Shown one piece after another: positions 8,562 through 16,333 of a stretch of DNA of 37,321 nt. The stretch spans positions 1 through 37,321 of the forward strand of contig JAADGH010000031.1 of the NCBI GenBank assembly GCA_013152475.1, in the 5' to 3' direction. The notes beneath the pieces are model-generated. The model was not told the origin of the DNA and made no database searches. It worked only from the letters and a program-made list of their open reading frames with translations. The DNA is from Planctomycetota bacterium (GTDB taxonomy: Bacteria > Planctomycetota > Brocadiia > JAADGH01). The translations under genes and the position numbers were made by a program. Numbering within the stretch: the first letter of the stretch is position 1; each line of letters opens with the position of its first letter.

Positions 8562-9536
8562 GTGGCGAAGGAACCCTTGCGAATCGGATTTGTCGGATGC
8601 GGAGGAATCGCGGGCGCACACATCGGCGGGTATCAGGCGAATGACGGCGCAGAACTGGTTGCCGCGTGTGACATCAGTGAGAAGGCCGCAAAGGCCCTTG
8701 CCGAGAAAATCGGCGGCGCGGCCTATACGGACCTCGAAGAGATGCTGGACAAGGAGAAGCTGGACGCGGTGAGCCTCCTCACCCCGCCGGCCATCCGCAT
8801 GCCGATCACGCGAACCCTCTGCGAGCACAAGGTCCATATCTTCAGTGAAAAACCCCTTGCCGACTCCGTGGCCGTGGCGAAGGACATGGCCAAGGCGGCC
8901 GGGGAAAACAGCGTCCTCCTCATGGTCGCCCAGTGCCACAAGTTCCACGAGCCCGTGCGCAAGACACGCGAGCTCATCGACGACGGGACCCTTGGCAAGG
9001 TGCGCATGGTCCGCAACCGCTTCGGGTACGGCTGGACCAAGACCGATGATCAGGTGCGCAGCCGAGGCGGCGTGCTCCTCGACAACGGGGCGCACTCGTC
9101 CTATCTCCTCCGGTTCCTCGGCGGCGAGCCTGTGCGCGTCATGGCGCGGGGCGATCGGGCCGATGACATCACCCTCCTTCGCGATGTGGCCGCCGTGTTG
9201 GAGACGAGCGACAACTGCCTCGGCGTCATCGAACTCAACGGCACGGTGCCGAAGTCCAAGGGAATCATCGAGGTCTATGGCACGGGTGGAGCGGCCTACA
9301 TCGACTATGCGGGCGAATCGGTCTTCCTACCGGGCGACTCCAATGAGAAGATCGTCCTCACCGACCCCGACCTCCCCGGCAGCCACCGGTTCGACCGCGA
9401 GATCGGTCATTTCCTTGCGTGCGTCCGAGGCGAGGAGACGCCGATGATCGGCGCCGAAGAGGGAGTTCGCGACCTCATGGTCATCGAGGCCATCTTCAAG
9501 TCCATTCAGGATGGAGAAATGGTGGATGTGGGCTGA
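8562..9536 (+). CDS. Gfo/Idh/MocA-family oxidoreductase (canonical)
   Basis: 324 residues from GTG 8562, preceded by CGGAGATATTACT; the in-frame TTG at 8505 would overlap the promoter. Rossmann motif GFVGCGGIAGAH at about residues 8-19, the canonical EKP triplet in HIFSEKPLADS with its Lys intact, and the GGVLLDNGAHSSYLLRFLGG segment with the conserved His in the C-terminal domain. The family carries out NAD(P)-dependent sugar, inositol or amino-sugar redox. Unlike the paralogue at 857-2050 it retains the Lys and the GGG-like His region, so it is probably an active dehydrogenase. It is divergent from the secreted CBM pair and may act on the released sugars (inference). It converges on the kinase gene with a 46-nt gap. 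Confidence 0.93.
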   Translation: MAKEPLRIGFVGCGGIAGAHIGGYQANDGAELVAACDISEKAAKALAEKIGGAAYTDLEEMLDKEKLDAVSLLTPPAIRMPITRTLCEHKVHIFSEKPLADSVAVAKDMAKAAGENSVLLMVAQCHKFHEPVRKTRELIDDGTLGKVRMVRNRFGYGWTKTDDQVRSRGGVLLDNGAHSSYLLRFLGGEPVRVMARGDRADDITLLRDVAAVLETSDNCLGVIELNGTVPKSKGIIEVYGTGGAAYIDYAGESVFLPGDSNEKIVLTDPDLPGSHRFDREIGHFLACVRGEETPMIGAEEGVRDLMVIEAIFKSIQDGEMVDVG

Positions 9537-9582
9537 TCGGCGCTGGAATGTCTCTTTATTGCGGCCGTAGGGCCCGGGAGGG

Positions 9583-12543
9583 CTATCTCTTGCCTGTTCC
9601 CTGGCATCGAGGGCACTGCAGTTTTCCCGTTTGGTGGCATTTTTCACAGGGGATCTGAATTTTTTTGGTCCCGTGGCATTTGGGGCATATCTGTCTGCCG
9701 GTTCCCTTGCAGGCATGGCAGGCGGGCTTGCCCCGGCCATAACACTTCGGACAGGGCTTTCCCCCCACGATACCGGAGCCCCGGCAGGTGGGGCATTTCC
9801 GTTTTGTCGGCACCTTTCCCGTCCCCCCACAGACCTTGCAGTCCCATTTGCCCTTCATGCCGCAGAAAACGCAGCCCTTTCCCTTGCAGCGCTGGCAGAC
9901 GATTTTCCCCCGGCCCTTGCACTCATCGCAGCGTGCCGTTAGCTGGAGACCCGTGCCGAGGCATTTCTTGCATTTTGGCAGGCTATAGGGATTCTTGCAC
10001 ATGTCACAGGGCACCGTTTTCTTGCCGCTTCCCCCGCACTCGTCGCAAACCACATACCCCGTTCCATCGCACATCGGGCACATGCCCTCGCACTCGCGAA
10101 CCGCCTTCTTCAGGAGCTCGGCATAGGTTATGCCGAACTTCTCCTTTTGGAGACCGGTATCGGTCACGATCTTGGCGTCGGGGAATCGGGTAGCGAGTCT
10201 CCCAAGGATCTCGAGCGCCGCGAAGGGCTGCTTCCCCTTCCACGCCTCGACCAGATCGGCAAACACAAGCTCCGCCCGCATGTTGTTGATCTCTGCCGCC
10301 GCGATGGATTCCAGCGACGCAATGTCGCTCATGCGGATCAGTCGGCGGACGTTATTGCCCTCCTCGCCCAGGAGCTGGATCTCCACGGCGCTTTGCCGCT
10401 TCTCATGCAGCTTTCCGTACAGGCTTGTGCCTCGTGTCAACTTCACCACGCAGAGATCGTTCGTCTCCGGCAGGGGCGACTTGGGCCCCGTCTCCTTGAT
10501 GGACTCGACGGCGGTCTTGGCCCGTTCGCGAAAATCCGTAAGCGTTCCCCGGTAGCTTTCGTACTCCGGCGCCTCCAGATAGTATCCCGTTGCGGCAAAG
10601 GCGGCATAGGGGTTCTGCTTCGTCAGGCATATGTCCAGCAGCCGCTGCATCCGGTCGCGCCGGTCCTTTTCCGTGTCCGTCTTGTCCTGTGCCGATTCGG
10701 CAAGAGAGACGGCATCGGTCTTCAGGTGAACAGCCGCCGCCAGCTCTGCCGCGCGTCGGAACTCCTGGGCCGCCCTTTCCCAGTTCTCTTTCGCGTAGGT
10801 CGCCTTTGCCTCTGCATAAGCGGCATGGTACAGCTTCACACCCTTGACCCACTCCAGCCGTGCGGCAATGAACTCGCGCGCGCGCGTCTCCCCAATAAGG
10901 GCCCGATATGCCTTCTCCGCCTCGTCCCACTTTTCCTGCGCGTCCAGTTTGATCGCCTCGATCGTGCGAAGCACCACGACCAGCCGCTGCCGCACCGAAT
11001 CGTTTTCATAGAGGTCGAGGGAGTTGCGATACCGGTCGATGGCGTCCGGCCAGCGCGCCGCCGCTTCCATCCTCTCTCCCTCCCGCGCCAGGCGCTCGGC
11101 GGACAAGATGCGCTGCTCCTTTTCCCTTTGCTCCTCCCTGAGCCGCACGGCCTCTCGCCGTTTTGCGACGAACGACCGTATTCCATACGCGCTCCCGACC
11201 AGGATCGCGACCGTGACAATCAGGAGAAGCCCTTTGACGACCAGGCCGAAGACCGCCTGGAGCTGTTGTCGGCGGCGGCGGCGTGTCACCCTCTTCCGCA
11301 GGTCGGCGCCCATGTCCCGCACGGTCTCCCGCTTGGGCGCCGCCCTTTCCTGGGTGCGGTGGCGCTTGGTCACCTGGACGATAATCGCCTCCGCCTCTTC
11401 GGAGGGGACGTTGAGACCCTTGGCCTTGAGGCGAAGATCCTGAATCACCTCCGTTTCCCGCCCGCCCGAGGCGAAGGCATACCGCGCCATCGTCTGGAAG
11501 ATGCTCAGGTTGTCCACCTCGATGCCGGCGTCGGCGCTCTCCTCGACCCCTACTTCCACCTCCAGGGCGGAGATCTCCGTGCTCCCGGCCAGAAAGTTGT
11601 CCAGGTCCCTGATCAGATCATCACAGACGGCATATCGCCGTTCCGGTTTCTTCCGGGTCATTTTGGCGATGATGCTGCAGATTGCCTCCGGCAGGTCGGG
11701 CACGTACTTCAGCGGCGAGGGCATCTCCTCATAGACGTGCTTGTGGAGCACCGCCGCCGGCGTCGCCGCGTCGAATGGCAGATGTCCCGTGACCAGCTCG
11801 AAGAACCCGATGCCGAGGGAGTAAATGTCGCTCCGCTCGTCCACGGGCTTGCCGGCCACCTGCTCCGGCGACATGTAGAGGGGCGTCCCCACCACGAACC
11901 CGGCCATGGTCAAGTCTTTTTGGCTGTCCTGCACCTTGGCCAGGCCGAAGTCCGTCACCTTCACCGTACCGTCGCTCATCAGCATCAGGTTCTGGAGTTT
12001 CACATCGCGGTGAATGATGCGCTTCTTGTGGGCGGCGGCCAGCCCGCGCGCGGCGTCGCGGATGATCCGCGCGGCCTCGCGGGCCTCAAACCGGCCCCTC
12101 TCGCTCAGGGCCTCGCGAACGGTGCCGCCGTCGGCGTACTGCATCTCGATGAAGAAGTGGTCCTCCACCTTGCCGGCGTAGTAGATGGTGAGCACGTTCG
12201 AGTGGTCCAGGCTTGCGGCCGAGCGGGCCTCGGCGAGGAAGCGCTCGGAGATGTCCATCGGGCCCATCGTGGCCTGATCGGAGAGAATCTTCAGGGCAAC
12301 GGTCTTGTCAAGGCGGACGTTGCGTGCGCGATAGACCGACGCCATCGCCCCCTCTCCCACCTTCTCCTCGATCTGATAGTGGGCGAACTCCTTCCCCGCG
12401 AAGGGGTCGGGCTTGTCGTCCCTGGGCGAGATGGCGAAGCGGAGTTTCTTGCCGCAGTTCGGGCAGCGGAACTTCTTGTGGAGCACCGAATCGGGCGCCC
12501 TCACCTTCGAACCGCATCTTGTGCACCGAACGATGATCGCCAA
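9583..12543 (-). CDS. Membrane Ser/Thr protein kinase with N-terminal zinc ribbon and C-terminal DnaJ-type CxxC array
   Basis: 986 residues from a TTG start, supported by AGGGAGGAC about 9 nt upstream. Residues 7-30 form a zinc ribbon (C7-x2-C10 and C27-x2-C30). A Hanks-type kinase domain follows (about 53-330): GEGAMASVYRA glycine loop, VALKIL lysine, HRDVKLQN catalytic loop near 176, DFG near 199, and GTPLYMSPEQ, so all key residues are present. A single transmembrane segment lies near 440-460 (LLLIVTVAILVGSAYGI), then a long helical region with TPR-like periodicity (about 470-640), and about 170 C-terminal residues (815-986) with roughly 14 CxxC motifs, many as CxxCxGxG, as in the DnaJ cysteine-rich domain. 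The kinase is on the cytoplasmic side by orientation; the zinc array would be across the membrane if there is only one span. The gene is monocistronic with its own promoter. Confidence 0.92.
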   Translation of the reverse strand: MAIIVRCTRCGSKVRAPDSVLHKKFRCPNCGKKLRFAISPRDDKPDPFAGKEFAHYQIEEKVGEGAMASVYRARNVRLDKTVALKILSDQATMGPMDISERFLAEARSAASLDHSNVLTIYYAGKVEDHFFIEMQYADGGTVREALSERGRFEAREAARIIRDAARGLAAAHKKRIIHRDVKLQNLMLMSDGTVKVTDFGLAKVQDSQKDLTMAGFVVGTPLYMSPEQVAGKPVDERSDIYSLGIGFFELVTGHLPFDAATPAAVLHKHVYEEMPSPLKYVPDLPEAICSIIAKMTRKKPERRYAVCDDLIRDLDNFLAGSTEISALEVEVGVEESADAGIEVDNLSIFQTMARYAFASGGRETEVIQDLRLKAKGLNVPSEEAEAIIVQVTKRHRTQERAAPKRETVRDMGADLRKRVTRRRRRQQLQAVFGLVVKGLLLIVTVAILVGSAYGIRSFVAKRREAVRLREEQREKEQRILSAERLAREGERMEAAARWPDAIDRYRNSLDLYENDSVRQRLVVVLRTIEAIKLDAQEKWDEAEKAYRALIGETRAREFIAARLEWVKGVKLYHAAYAEAKATYAKENWERAAQEFRRAAELAAAVHLKTDAVSLAESAQDKTDTEKDRRDRMQRLLDICLTKQNPYAAFAATGYYLEAPEYESYRGTLTDFRERAKTAVESIKETGPKSPLPETNDLCVVKLTRGTSLYGKLHEKRQSAVEIQLLGEEGNNVRRLIRMSDIASLESIAAAEINNMRAELVFADLVEAWKGKQPFAALEILGRLATRFPDAKIVTDTGLQKEKFGITYAELLKKAVRECEGMCPMCDGTGYVVCDECGGSGKKTVPCDMCKNPYSLPKCKKCLGTGLQLTARCDECKGRGKIVCQRCKGKGCVFCGMKGKWDCKVCGGTGKVPTKRKCPTCRGSGIVGGKPCPKCYGRGKPACHACKGTGRQICPKCHGTKKIQIPCEKCHQTGKLQCPRCQGTGKR

Positions 12544-12591
12544 GGAAATCCGTCCTCCCTAATGTCCCGGAGCGCAATCTGCACCCTCTTC

Positions 12592-12620
12592 ATTGTCGGA
12601 GTTTTTGGGGCGGATGTCAA
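12592..12620 (-). promoter_or_regulatory. Sigma-70-type promoter of the kinase gene
   Basis: On the minus strand TTGACA (12620-12615), a 17-nt spacer and GACAAT (12597-12592). The leader to the TTG start at 12543 is about 45 nt and contains the AGGGAGGAC ribosome-binding site. Confidence 0.65.
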
Positions 12621-12691
12621 GTGAAAGCTCGCGCCAACCGCCTGCCCGCGCGGCAAATTTCGCGGTCCCGCTATTTCACATCCCATGCCGC

Positions 12692-13222
12692 CTACTGCCG
12701 GCCGAACTTCTCGGAGAAGGCAATCTCCGACAGCGGCTTTCGGTTGGAGACAGGCCGGAAGGCCTGGTCGGATTTCGGGTAACCGAGGGGCGTCAAGACG
12801 ACGACGTCGTAGCCCACCGGCACGTCGAGGACCTCTTTGATCTGCGGATGGTCGAACGCGCCGATCCAGCACGTGCCCAGCCCCTCGTTCCGCGCGGCGA
12901 GGGTGAGGTGGTCGAAGGAGATCGTGCAGTCCACCAGAAACATGTTGTCGGCGATCCAACTGTAGCTATCATGATAGTTTCGCCCGCAGCACACGATCAC
13001 CACCGGCGCCTCGGCGATGAAAGCCTGGTTGAGCGCGACCTCGGCGATCTTCTTCCGTGTCGCCTCATCCCTCACCACGATGTAACGCCAGGGCTGGACG
13101 TTGTTCGCCGAGGGCGCCGACTGCGCCGCCGTCAGGACCCGTTCGAGGACATCATCCGGGATCGGATCGTCCCGGTAAGACCGGACGCTTCGGCGCGTCT
13201 TGATGACTCCATCAAATTCCAT
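12692..13222 (-). CDS. Nitroreductase-family FMN oxidoreductase
   Basis: 176 residues. The nitroreductase fold is recognised from the N-terminal RRSVRSYRDDPIPDD segment and the AAQSAPSANNVQPWRYIVV segment (FMN-phosphate and ring contacts), the internal LAARNEGLGTCWIGAF segment, and the C-terminal GYPKSDQAFRPVSNRKPLSEI, all typical of short NADH-dependent flavin reductases that act as homodimers in the cytoplasm. The start has AAGGAGGTAGCC immediately upstream. That site lies inside the end of the preceding gene, whose stop is 2 nt away, so the two are translationally coupled. A physiological link to a glycosidase-like lipoprotein is not obvious. Confidence 0.92.
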   Translation of the reverse strand: MEFDGVIKTRRSVRSYRDDPIPDDVLERVLTAAQSAPSANNVQPWRYIVVRDEATRKKIAEVALNQAFIAEAPVVIVCCGRNYHDSYSWIADNMFLVDCTISFDHLTLAARNEGLGTCWIGAFDHPQIKEVLDVPVGYDVVVLTPLGYPKSDQAFRPVSNRKPLSEIAFSEKFGRQ

Positions 13223-13224
13223 GG

Positions 13225-15954
13225 CTACCTCCTTCTGATACCCCTTTGTCGAACAAAGTGGAACACCTTCGCTTCCTGAGAAGCGAGCGTCATCTCCATC
13301 TTCGCCAACTCTCCAGCCCGAACCTGCGCACCCGCGAGAGGCGATTTCTGTTTCCCATCCAAGACCACTTCCTCGACGCGGTACCTCCCCCGCGGCAGGT
13401 CGAGGCCGACCGTGAACTTCGCTGCCGTGTTGTCCCAGTTGATCAGGAACAGGATCACATCACCCTGATCGTTTGTGCGGACCACGGCCTCGATGTCCTG
13501 GCCTGGCCTCTTGTGCAGGCGCAGCATGCGCTCGCCGTCGAGGGCGTAGTCTAACACCGCGGTCATCACCTCCACGTGCCCCGGATCGAGCGGCGCGAGC
13601 GGGACCTTGGTCGCGTGGCCCTTGTACACCTCCACCGGCTGCCTCGGGATGCGGATGCCGAATTCCCCGCCCAGGAAGATCACCTCGCCCTTGCCGACCT
13701 TGTTCAGGACGATGCCGCCTTTCCGGTTGTTGCCGCATGCGATCATCTTTGCACCGGGCTTGAGGGTCAGCTTCGAGTAGAGGGTGAACTTGCTTCCCTC
13801 GATCTTCTTGCCCTTCAGAACCGGGCTCTGTCCGTCGAAGGCAAGCTCCGATTCCACCTCATCGGTCGGCGCGTTCTTCAACCCGATCACGTCCAGAAGC
13901 CGTGGCTTTTTGTACGGCTCGCCCAGTTCATCCACCGCGCCGACCTCGGACACGATGACCACCTTTTTCCCGTCGTTCGCCAGGCGCTTGAGCAGCCCCG
14001 CCTTCTTCTTCGAGATCGAGAACGGGAACGGCACGAGAATCATGCGGAAGTCTTTCAGCTCGTCATAGCTCACCTGCTCCAGCGGGTAGAACTCGAAGGA
14101 GTAGGCCTTGCGGAACAGGAGGTACATCACCTCCTTCTGCGCGAGGAACGGATAGCGGCCGTCCACGTTCTTGTGAACGAGGAACGACGGCTTCGGGTCG
14201 CGCGTGTAGATCTGGAACATGTCGTCGCTGGTCCGCGAGTAGAGGAAGGCGATCTCGCGCGGTTTGTGGCTCCCCCGCAGCCACGGATCGATCTCTTTCA
14301 TGATCCGGAACGCCTGGCGAACCATGCTCTCGTTCCGCTTCGGATCGGGCAGCTTCGGGTAGTTCTTCATAAGGCAGTTGATGTGGAAGTAGAACGCCTC
14401 CTCCGCGCCGTGGGCGACGGACGTCAGCGGCGGACCGTAGATCTCCACGTTGTCGAGCAGGCGGTATTCCTTTCGCAGGCGCGAAATCTCCAAGACCACG
14501 CCGCCGCCGCGCTTTTTGCTCGAGCCGACAAGGTGGTTTGCCGTCTCCGTCACGTAGTAGTGCGTGCTGTCGCCCTTGTAGTTGTGGAGAAGAATATAGG
14601 GATCGGTGGTCAGCATGTCGATGCCCGAGTGGTACCCGATCATGTCCCACGCCACCCCCGAGTGGTATCGCTTGTCCGAGCAGATCGGGCTGACGCAGAG
14701 GAGCGAGTCGGTGCGGATGTCCGGGTTCGACTCCTTCGCCGCCTCGACTGATTTTTTGATCCAGTCGAGGGTGCAGTCGTATCGGAACTGCAAGTACTCC
14801 CGCATCTCCTTATCATTTGTCTTGAAGTCCGGCGAAAAGGGCGGCGGGCCGCCGTACTTCTCGGAGAAAAGCGTCTGGCACTCCCCGCACGTGCAGTACG
14901 GCGCGAGTTCCTTGTAGTATTGCGCCACCTCGGCATTCGCGGACTTCTCATACCGCCGCTTCGCATAGGATGTGGTGTAGTTGTATTCGTCCGGCACCAT
15001 GCCGATGGCGTTGATCGGGTACTTTGCGATCGCCCGGACCGTCTTCACCCAGTCCTTGCCGAAGGTATTGTTCACGCAGTAGTAGAAGGGGAAGTCCGGG
15101 TCGCCGGTGCTCTTCAGCGCCGGAAAGCGCGGGCCAAGGGTGACCCACACTCCCAGGCCGTGCTTGTGCGCGTCGTCCACGAAATGGGCGAAGGGATCGG
15201 GCAGCCCCTTGGCCGGCGGGTTGAACGGGTTCCTCCACAGGTTCGATGTGGCGCCGACATAGACATGAATCGCATTCGCGTTCATACTCTTTGCTTTTGC
15301 GAACACCTCGTGGCGCTTGGTCAGATCCAGGTTGTTCGCGGCTTCAAAGTCGCCACCGCGGACCAGGTTGGGGCCAAGCTTTCCGTCGGGCTTTCGCTCG
15401 CAGACCTTGATGTCATCGAACCACACCGTGCCGGTGTGCTTTCGTAGAAACACGTTCACGCTCGCGCTGGCGAGAGGCTTCTTCGGTTTGACGATCGTCT
15501 CGCCGTACTGCCAGTCGTGCGTGCCCGGCTCGAACTCGACGGTCTTCATGTAGAGCGGCTTGCCGTCGGTATACTTCAGGTCGAGGTAGATGGAGTAGAA
15601 GCAGTCCTTCTTCCCGCTCACCTTCTCCGCCCTGCTCCAGCCGGAGATGACAATCTCGCGCGGCTCCTTCTGGTCGAACGTGATCGTCTGCCGTGCGCCG
15701 GTGTCTTTCCCCTCTTGGGGAACCGCGCAGCGCAGGCTGGTGCGGCCCCCGTGCTTGATATCGAGATCCGTCGCGCAGCCCGGCCCCCATCGAGTCCACA
15801 CCTCGTACGCGATGATGTCGCTGCCGACATAGAGCCCACGGATGAGCCCTCTCCCGCCCGCCGGTTCCTCCGGCGGCTGCTCGAAGATGCACGACTGAAG
15901 CACCAAAGCCGCCAGCGCACCCAAAACGATCAGATCAACTCGCCGACGCATCAT
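13225..15954 (-). CDS. Lipoprotein, glycoside-hydrolase-like with GH42-type C-terminal domains
   Basis: 909 residues from ATG 15954 (a second ATG follows directly), preceded by GACGGAGGAGATT. The N-terminus is a lipoprotein signal ending in LVLQSC, so the mature protein is probably lipid-anchored. Residues about 60-200 form a carbohydrate-binding-like sandwich (REIVISGWSRAEKVSG, TGTVWFDDIKVCE). The next part (about 215-560) resembles a TIM-barrel glycosidase: HVYVGATS, MVPDEYNY, a CTCGECQTLFSEKYG cysteine motif, FRYDCTLDWIKKS. A Rossmann-like trimerisation-type domain as in GH42 enzymes follows (about 600-710: DFRMILVPFPFSISKKKAGLL, GKKVVIVSEVG), and a C-terminal beta-sandwich closes the protein. 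Glu in DEYNY is a candidate acid/base. A cell-surface glycosidase role is inferred; the exact family is uncertain. Confidence 0.75.
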   Translation of the reverse strand: MMRRRVDLIVLGALAALVLQSCIFEQPPEEPAGGRGLIRGLYVGSDIIAYEVWTRWGPGCATDLDIKHGGRTSLRCAVPQEGKDTGARQTITFDQKEPREIVISGWSRAEKVSGKKDCFYSIYLDLKYTDGKPLYMKTVEFEPGTHDWQYGETIVKPKKPLASASVNVFLRKHTGTVWFDDIKVCERKPDGKLGPNLVRGGDFEAANNLDLTKRHEVFAKAKSMNANAIHVYVGATSNLWRNPFNPPAKGLPDPFAHFVDDAHKHGLGVWVTLGPRFPALKSTGDPDFPFYYCVNNTFGKDWVKTVRAIAKYPINAIGMVPDEYNYTTSYAKRRYEKSANAEVAQYYKELAPYCTCGECQTLFSEKYGGPPPFSPDFKTNDKEMREYLQFRYDCTLDWIKKSVEAAKESNPDIRTDSLLCVSPICSDKRYHSGVAWDMIGYHSGIDMLTTDPYILLHNYKGDSTHYYVTETANHLVGSSKKRGGGVVLEISRLRKEYRLLDNVEIYGPPLTSVAHGAEEAFYFHINCLMKNYPKLPDPKRNESMVRQAFRIMKEIDPWLRGSHKPREIAFLYSRTSDDMFQIYTRDPKPSFLVHKNVDGRYPFLAQKEVMYLLFRKAYSFEFYPLEQVSYDELKDFRMILVPFPFSISKKKAGLLKRLANDGKKVVIVSEVGAVDELGEPYKKPRLLDVIGLKNAPTDEVESELAFDGQSPVLKGKKIEGSKFTLYSKLTLKPGAKMIACGNNRKGGIVLNKVGKGEVIFLGGEFGIRIPRQPVEVYKGHATKVPLAPLDPGHVEVMTAVLDYALDGERMLRLHKRPGQDIEAVVRTNDQGDVILFLINWDNTAAKFTVGLDLPRGRYRVEEVVLDGKQKSPLAGAQVRAGELAKMEMTLASQEAKVFHFVRQRGIRRR

Positions 15955-16004
15955 AATCTCCTCCGTCGGGTACCAGGAGCAAAACCGCAAATTCACCGCA
16001 CCGC

Positions 16005-16033
16005 AATATATGTGCTCCTGCCGTCTCCGTCAA
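16005..16033 (-). promoter_or_regulatory. Sigma-70-type promoter of the lipoprotein glycosidase/nitroreductase pair
   Basis: On the minus strand TTGACG (16033-16028), a 17-nt spacer and TATATT (16010-16005), about 50 nt upstream of the ATG at 15954. Confidence 0.7.
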
Positions 16034-16086
16034 GGAAGAAAGGCGGCATCCGGATTACGCCGTGGTGGGGGGGCGCCCTCAACGTA

Positions 16087-16224
16087 GAAGCGGCATCTTG
16101 CCGCTTCCGGAAGAGCCTGGAAGGCTCTTCTATATTGAGCCACGCAGGGACCCGATTGTGTGGCACAGATTGCTTGCCAAGCCGTGTGGCCCCCGCCCCA
16201 CCGGTTGCAAGCAACCTGTGCCAC
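16087..16224. repeat. Cluster of three inverted repeats in a 380-bp gene-free region
   Basis: Between the divergent genes at 15954 and 16334, three foldbacks follow one another. First, a perfect 9-bp stem with a TCT loop at 16087-16107. Second, a perfect 8-bp stem with a TGGAA loop at 16110-16130. Third, an 18-nt arm at 16160-16177 paired with 16207-16224 (17 of 18 complementary, 29-nt loop). The remainder holds the minus-strand promoter (16005-16033), and 16225-16333 shows only a weak TATCAT for the plus-strand gene. This looks like mobile or repetitive intergenic DNA of the hairpin type, not a gene. Confidence 0.65.
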
Positions 16225-16333
16225 CTGTCAAGACCAAGATTCGTTCCAGAAAATCCTACCGTGCGTGAAGTGAAGTCGGTATCATAGTTCCCCTGATCGG
16301 AAACCTGACCAAGAGAAACGGGAGAGGCGCGTG

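Noticed and set aside
10147..12624. 825-codon open frame on the plus strand
   Set aside because: It is a shadow of the kinase gene, which has unambiguous kinase and zinc motifs on the other strand.
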